Origin: Variovorax davisae
GTDB taxonomy: Bacteria; Pseudomonadota; Gammaproteobacteria; Burkholderiales; Burkholderiaceae_C
Length of the DNA stretch: 64,000 nt
Reading direction: 5' to 3'
Assembly: GCF_030316845.1 (NCBI RefSeq)
Contig: NZ_JASZYS010000021.1
Coordinates: 1-64,000 of the forward strand
A program made the position numbers and the translations under genes. Shown here one piece after another: positions 60,941 to 64,000 of this stretch. The notes beneath the pieces were generated by a model, which had not been told where the DNA came from, ran no database searches, and saw nothing but the letters and a program-made list of their open reading frames with translations. Every line of letters begins with the position of its first letter. Position 1 is the first letter of the stretch.

Positions 60941-60972
60941 AAAGGCAACGAGTTCAGCTCGTTGCCTTTTTT
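60941..60972 (+). terminator. factor-independent terminator
   Basis: AAAGGCAACGAG (60941-60952) pairs perfectly with CTCGTTGCCTTT (60958-60969) around a TTCAG loop, then further T residues. It is the clearest intrinsic terminator in the window. No large gene ends immediately upstream on this strand, so it ends either the short ORF transcript or a small RNA. Confidence 0.8.
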
Positions 60973-60990
60973 CATTCCTGGACCTGAATC

Positions 60991-61329
60991 ATGTTCAAAC
61001 CCGATGCGTTGAAATGGTGGTTGGAATCCGTTCTCGCCGTGCTGGTGTGCTGCACCGGCCTGGCCGGCTGCGACCTTGCCCCCAGCGTCCTCTTCGTGGC
61101 CGATGGAAGCCCGCTGCGCCTGCTGCAGTTGACCGACGCCCATGACGGCTGCCCGGCGCCGCGGCGGGTCTGCTTCCTGGCCACCTGGGATGGGCAGACG
61201 ACCCGTGGCTGCTGGGTGCGCGAAGCGGGCAGCGTCCGGATCTCCCTGCCGCACGAAGAGCAGAGCGTGCCGGTGGCCAGCTTCCGGCCGACCGCTTACG
61301 CCGAGTTCCGGCGCGCGTCGCTGGATTAG
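60991..61329 (+). CDS. small hypothetical lipoprotein
   Basis: This 112-residue protein has a hydrophobic N-terminal helix ending in the lipobox LAGC near residue 27, so it is probably lipid-anchored in the envelope. The mature part has several cysteines (CPAPRRVC, RGCW) and a compact beta-rich look. I do not recognise a family. It lies just after a strong terminator and 62 bases before an ArsR gene. Confidence 0.55.
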   Translation: MFKPDALKWWLESVLAVLVCCTGLAGCDLAPSVLFVADGSPLRLLQLTDAHDGCPAPRRVCFLATWDGQTTRGCWVREAGSVRISLPHEEQSVPVASFRPTAYAEFRRASLD

Positions 61330-61338
61330 GCGGTGGGC

Positions 61339-61368
61339 TTGACATGCAGGTGTTTGCCTGCATATTAT
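61339..61368 (+). promoter_or_regulatory. sigma-70 type promoter of the ArsR gene
   Basis: TTGACA at 61339-61344 and TATTAT at 61363-61368 are separated by 18 bases, close to consensus. The ArsR start codon lies 24 bases downstream of the -10 element. Confidence 0.65.
61344..61363. promoter_or_regulatory. candidate ArsR operator inside the promoter spacer
   Basis: ATGCAGG (61344-61350) and CCTGCAT (61357-61363) form a perfect seven-base inverted repeat with a six-base centre. It lies exactly between the -35 and -10 elements, so a bound dimer would exclude RNA polymerase. Confidence 0.6.
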
Positions 61369-61391
61369 GGCCCGACGCACACACACGACGA

Positions 61392-61706
61392 ATGGACGCT
61401 GACAAGGTTTTCAAGGCACTGGGCGACCCGACGCGCAGAAAGCTGCTCGACCTGCTCTACGAGAAAAACGGGCAGACGCTGGGCGAACTCTGCGAGCACC
61501 TGGACATGGCGCGGCAATCCGCCGCGCAGCACATCGGGCTGCTGGAGGCGGCCAACCTGGTGAGCACCGTGTGGCGTGGCCGGGAGAAGCTGCATTTCAT
61601 CAACCCGGTGCCGCTGCACGAGGTCTACGAGCGATGGGTGCGGAAATTCGAACGCCAGCGGCTCAGCCTGCTGCACGACCTGAAGAAGGAACTCGAAGGA
61701 GACTGA
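61392..61706 (+). CDS. ArsR family transcriptional regulator
   Basis: This 104-residue winged-helix protein has FKALGDPTRRKLLDLLYEKN at residues 6-25 and the recognition helix ARQSAAQHIGLLEAANLV near residue 42. It lacks the metal-binding CxC of arsenic sensors, so it is of the non-metal group commonly paired with SRPBCC proteins. The ATG at 61392 is chosen because the longer frame to 61344 would run through the promoter. It overlaps no gene and is two bases before the SRPBCC gene. Confidence 0.87.
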   Translation: MDADKVFKALGDPTRRKLLDLLYEKNGQTLGELCEHLDMARQSAAQHIGLLEAANLVSTVWRGREKLHFINPVPLHEVYERWVRKFERQRLSLLHDLKKELEGD

Positions 61707-61708
61707 CC

Positions 61709-62173
61709 ATGAGCAAAGAGAAGACCAGCTTCGTCTACGTGACCTACATCCGCTCGACGCCGGAAAAGGTGTTCGAGGCCATCACCCGCCCTGAGATCGC
61801 CCGGCGCTACTGGGGCCACGAGAACGTCTCCGACTGGAAGCCCGGTTCGACCTGGGAGCACGTGCGCGCCAACGCGCAGCGCACGGTCAACGTGCTGGGC
61901 AAGGTGGTCGAGGTCGTGCCGCCGACGCGCCTGGTCGTCACCTGGGCGAGCCCCGCCCAGGCCGACGATCCGGCCAGCTACAGCCGGGTGCGCTTCGACG
62001 TCGAGGCCTACCAGGAGATGGTGCGGCTGACCGTCACCCACGACGAACTCGAGGCCGGCAGCGGGATGGCCAAGGGCATCCAGCAGGGCTGGCCGATCGT
62101 GCTGTCCAGCCTGAAGTCCCTGCTGGAGACGGGGCAGGGCATCGATGTCTTCGCCAAGCCGCTGGCGGCCTGA
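61709..62173 (+). CDS. SRPBCC (AHSA1-like) domain protein
   Basis: This 154-residue protein has the START/AHSA1-like pattern: VYVTYIRSTPEKVFEAITRP at the start, then ARRYWGHENVSDWKPGSTWEH, and a closing long helix GIQQGWPIVLSSLKSLLETG. The fold binds hydrophobic ligands. Pairing with an upstream ArsR regulator is a common bacterial arrangement in which the regulator represses both genes. The ligand is unknown. Confidence 0.85.
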   Translation: MSKEKTSFVYVTYIRSTPEKVFEAITRPEIARRYWGHENVSDWKPGSTWEHVRANAQRTVNVLGKVVEVVPPTRLVVTWASPAQADDPASYSRVRFDVEAYQEMVRLTVTHDELEAGSGMAKGIQQGWPIVLSSLKSLLETGQGIDVFAKPLAA

Positions 62174-62187
62174 ACCGGGCGACGACG

Positions 62188-62604
62188 ATGACACAGCCCT
62201 ACACCGGCGGCTGCGCATGCGGCGCGATCCGCTACGCCACCCGCCACGCGCCGATCTTCCAGAACCACTGCCAGTGCCGCGACTGCCAGCGGCGCAGCGG
62301 CACCGGGCACGGCTCCTACCTGACCTTTCCCGCGCGGGCCGAGATGTCGATCACCGGCGAGGCGAGGCTGTGGGAGGTGGCGGGCGACAGCGGCAGCATG
62401 AAGCTCCACGCCTTCTGCCCGGTCTGCGGAACGCCGGTCTACCTGCGCTTTGCCGCGATGCCGGACCTGATCGCGGTCCCAGCGGGCAGCCTGGACGAGC
62501 CCGGCCGCTTCGCGCCGCAGGTGCTCACCTACGGCGTGCGCGGGGCAGCGTGGGATGCCATCGACCCTTCGCTCCAGGCTTTCGAGCGGATGCCGACCGG
62601 TTAG
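62188..62604 (+). CDS. GFA (CENP-V/Gfa-like) zinc protein
   Basis: This 138-residue protein carries the cysteine pattern of the Gfa family: CACGAIRY near residue 9, CQCRDCQRRSG near residue 29 and FCPVCGTPVYLRF near residue 75, together binding two zinc ions. The family name comes from glutathione-dependent formaldehyde-activating enzyme, but most members are uncharacterised. It follows the SRPBCC gene by 14 bases and is probably in the same transcript. Confidence 0.87.
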   Translation: MTQPYTGGCACGAIRYATRHAPIFQNHCQCRDCQRRSGTGHGSYLTFPARAEMSITGEARLWEVAGDSGSMKLHAFCPVCGTPVYLRFAAMPDLIAVPAGSLDEPGRFAPQVLTYGVRGAAWDAIDPSLQAFERMPTG

Positions 62605-62672
62605 CCGACGCGTCAGGGCAGCCTGCCGCGCCGCGCATGCGCGCGCAGGCCGCCGCCCGACCCGCGCCGGCC

Positions 62673-63494
62673 TCAGCCCTTGAAGAACGCCAGCAGATCG
62701 GGGTTGATCACGTCCGCGTTGGTCGCGCACATGCCGTGCGGATAGCCGGCGTAGACCTTCAGCGTCGCGTTCTGGATCAGCTTGACCGTCAGTTCGCTCG
62801 AGATGCCGATCGGCACCACCTGGTCGTCGTCGCCGTGCATCACGAGGGTCGGCACGTCGATCTTCTTCAGGTCTTCGGTGAAGTCGGTCTCGGAGAAGGC
62901 CTTGATGCCCTCGTAGTGGGCCTGGATCGAGCCCATCATGCCCTGCTGCCACCAGTGATCGCGGATGCCTTCGGAGATCTTGGCGCCGGGCCGGTTGAAG
63001 CCGTAGAAGGGCAGCGTGAAGTCCTTGAAGAACTGGGCCCGGTTGCCGGCCACGGCGGCGCGGATGCCGTCGAGTACCTCCATCGGAACGCCGTCGGGGT
63101 TCGACGCCGTCTTCGCCATGTGCGGCGGCACCGCGCTGATCAGCACCGCCTTGGCGACGCGCCGGCTGCCGTGGCGGGCGATGTAGCGGGCGACTTCGCC
63201 GCCGCCGGTCGAGTGGCCGACGTGGATCGCCTGCTGCAGGTCCAGGTGCGCGGTCAGCGCCGCCAGGTCGTCGGCATAGTGGTCCATGTCGTGGCCGGCC
63301 GAGCCCTGGCTCGAGCGGCCATGGCCCCGGCGGTCGTGGGCGATCACCCGGAAGCCCTGCTGCAGGAAGAACAGCATCTGGCCGTCCCAGTCGTCCGCGC
63401 TCAGCGGCCAGCCGTGCGAGAACACGATGGGTTGGCCCTGGCCCCAGTCCTTGTAGAAGATCTGCGTGCCGTCCTGGGTCGTGATGATGCTCAT
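62673..63494 (-). CDS. alpha/beta hydrolase, non-heme chloroperoxidase-like
   Basis: This 273-residue hydrolase has the oxyanion region FSHGWPLSADDW near residue 25, the nucleophile elbow GHSTGGGEV near residue 93 and the acid and histidine in MHGDDDQVVP and YPHGMCATN. It closely resembles cofactor-free haloperoxidases (perhydrolases) and related esterases. The ATG at 63494 gives the family start SIITTQDGTQIFYKDWG; the longer upstream frame is not supported. Natural substrates of this group are usually unknown. Confidence 0.86.
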   Translation of the reverse strand: MSIITTQDGTQIFYKDWGQGQPIVFSHGWPLSADDWDGQMLFFLQQGFRVIAHDRRGHGRSSQGSAGHDMDHYADDLAALTAHLDLQQAIHVGHSTGGGEVARYIARHGSRRVAKAVLISAVPPHMAKTASNPDGVPMEVLDGIRAAVAGNRAQFFKDFTLPFYGFNRPGAKISEGIRDHWWQQGMMGSIQAHYEGIKAFSETDFTEDLKKIDVPTLVMHGDDDQVVPIGISSELTVKLIQNATLKVYAGYPHGMCATNADVINPDLLAFFKG

Positions 63495-63717
63495 GGGTCG
63501 ATGTCCTTTGGGAGGTTTGAATGGAAAAGCTGGCTCGCAGCGGCCGAGGTGCAGCAAGCACTGTGGCCGGGCCGGTCGTCGCCGTCTTGTCGGAATGCGT
63601 GCATTCCTGAACATTCGTGCTCGGCCGGACGACCGGATGGCCTGAAGCAAGTTCCGTGCGTCGGCCGGTGCGGGCCCTTGCTACATTTGGCGGGCTTCAC
63701 TCTTCCCACTGTGCCCC

Positions 63718-64000
63718 ATGTCCGAATTCCCATCCGATATCTACACCGAGCCTTCCGACCTGGACGGCCACACGCTCGCCAACCTCGGGCCCCTGCGCAG
63801 GATGGCGGGGCTGTGGCGCGGCGAGAAGGGCGTCGACGTCAAGCCCAAGGCCCAGGGGCCGAAGACCCAGGTCTACGTCGAGCACTACGAGCTGCAGCCG
63901 ATCGATCCCCAGACCAACGGCCCGCAGGTGCTGTACGGGCTGCGCTACCACACCTACATCCACAAGCCCGGCCTGACCAAGATGTACCACGACCAGGTCG
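63718..64000 (+). CDS. heme-binding beta-barrel (FABP/nitrobindin-like) protein, truncated by the window edge
   Basis: The first 94 residues are visible from the ATG at 63718. LANLGPLRRMAGLWRGEKGV near residue 21 and EHYELQPIDPQTNGPQ near residue 57 match DUF1794-type beta-barrel proteins, which are nitrobindin-like and may bind heme. The frame runs off the window end, so the C-terminal half and any heme-ligand histidine are not seen. A weak ribosome site precedes the start. Confidence 0.65.
   Translation, partial: MSEFPSDIYTEPSDLDGHTLANLGPLRRMAGLWRGEKGVDVKPKAQGPKTQVYVEHYELQPIDPQTNGPQVLYGLRYHTYIHKPGLTKMYHDQV

Larger units (their letters stand above)
60669..60990. other. intergenic region between the TetR gene and the lipoprotein gene
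   Basis: This 322-base gap holds the TetR operator copy 4, a 31-codon reading frame at 60816-60911 and a strong hairpin with a T-tract at 60941-60972. Otherwise I see nothing that can be named. Confidence 0.5.

Overview
The window is GC-rich, gene-dense DNA whose protein families point to a betaproteobacterium of the Burkholderiales, most likely Comamonadaceae close to Variovorax. The signs are three orphan Bug-type periplasmic receptors, a Burkholderiales-type porin, PHB metabolism genes, and an abundance of LysR, AraC, MarR and TetR regulators next to aromatic catabolic operons. This placement is inference from family content. I saw no rRNA, tRNA, CRISPR array or insertion sequence.

Layout. 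Positions 1-5.7 kb hold housekeeping and envelope genes: a desaturase tail, zinc alcohol dehydrogenase, DUF421 membrane protein, patatin lipoprotein, PHB-depolymerase-like esterase and a PA2169-like protein. Positions 5.7-12.5 kb hold ring-cleavage module 1: a two-component flavin monooxygenase with its reductase, an extradiol dioxygenase, a fumarylacetoacetate-hydrolase (FAH) family enzyme, an MFS transporter and a MarR regulator, divergent from an ACMSD-like amidohydrolase. Positions 12.5-27.7 kb hold module 2: porin, Bug receptors, a SnoaL-like protein, two LysR regulators, an iron alcohol dehydrogenase (maleylacetate-reductase-like), a single-component FAD monooxygenase, an extradiol dioxygenase, FAH, an aldehyde dehydrogenase and an amidohydrolase. 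Four of its promoter regions share one two-part motif with fixed spacing.

Positions 27.7-50.4 kb hold module 3. Two tandem AraC paralogues (AntR-like), an alpha/beta hydrolase and a bestrophin precede a co-directional run of about 18 kb. The run encodes anthranilate 1,2-dioxygenase (antC, a bacteriohemerythrin, antA, antB), an aromatic-acid transporter, a XylT-type ferredoxin, catechol 2,3-dioxygenase, an HbpS/GlcG protein, and the oxalocrotonate branch (2-hydroxymuconic semialdehyde dehydrogenase, oxopentenoate hydratase, oxalocrotonate decarboxylase and tautomerase). In place of the usual aldolase and acetaldehyde dehydrogenase, the run continues with a fused 2-oxoacid (indolepyruvate-type) ferredoxin oxidoreductase, a MaoC hydratase, a PHA synthase, an enoyl-CoA hydratase and a PHA depolymerase. 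This gene order suggests a carbon-conserving route from 4-hydroxy-2-oxopentanoate through 3-hydroxybutyryl-CoA to PHB. That is a hypothesis and the main finding of this report.

Positions 50.4-60.7 kb hold module 4: a branched-chain-amino-acid-type ABC transporter (livKHMGF) followed by the lower nicotinate pathway (nicC-like, nicE-like, nicD-like, nicX, nicF-like) and a TetR regulator. AT-rich sites of one common pattern lie before the transporter, before nicC and before the regulator, so one TetR protein probably controls all three. Positions 60.7-64 kb hold a short ORF with a strong terminator, a small lipoprotein, an ArsR-SRPBCC pair, a GFA protein, an alpha/beta hydrolase and the start of a heme-binding beta-barrel protein.
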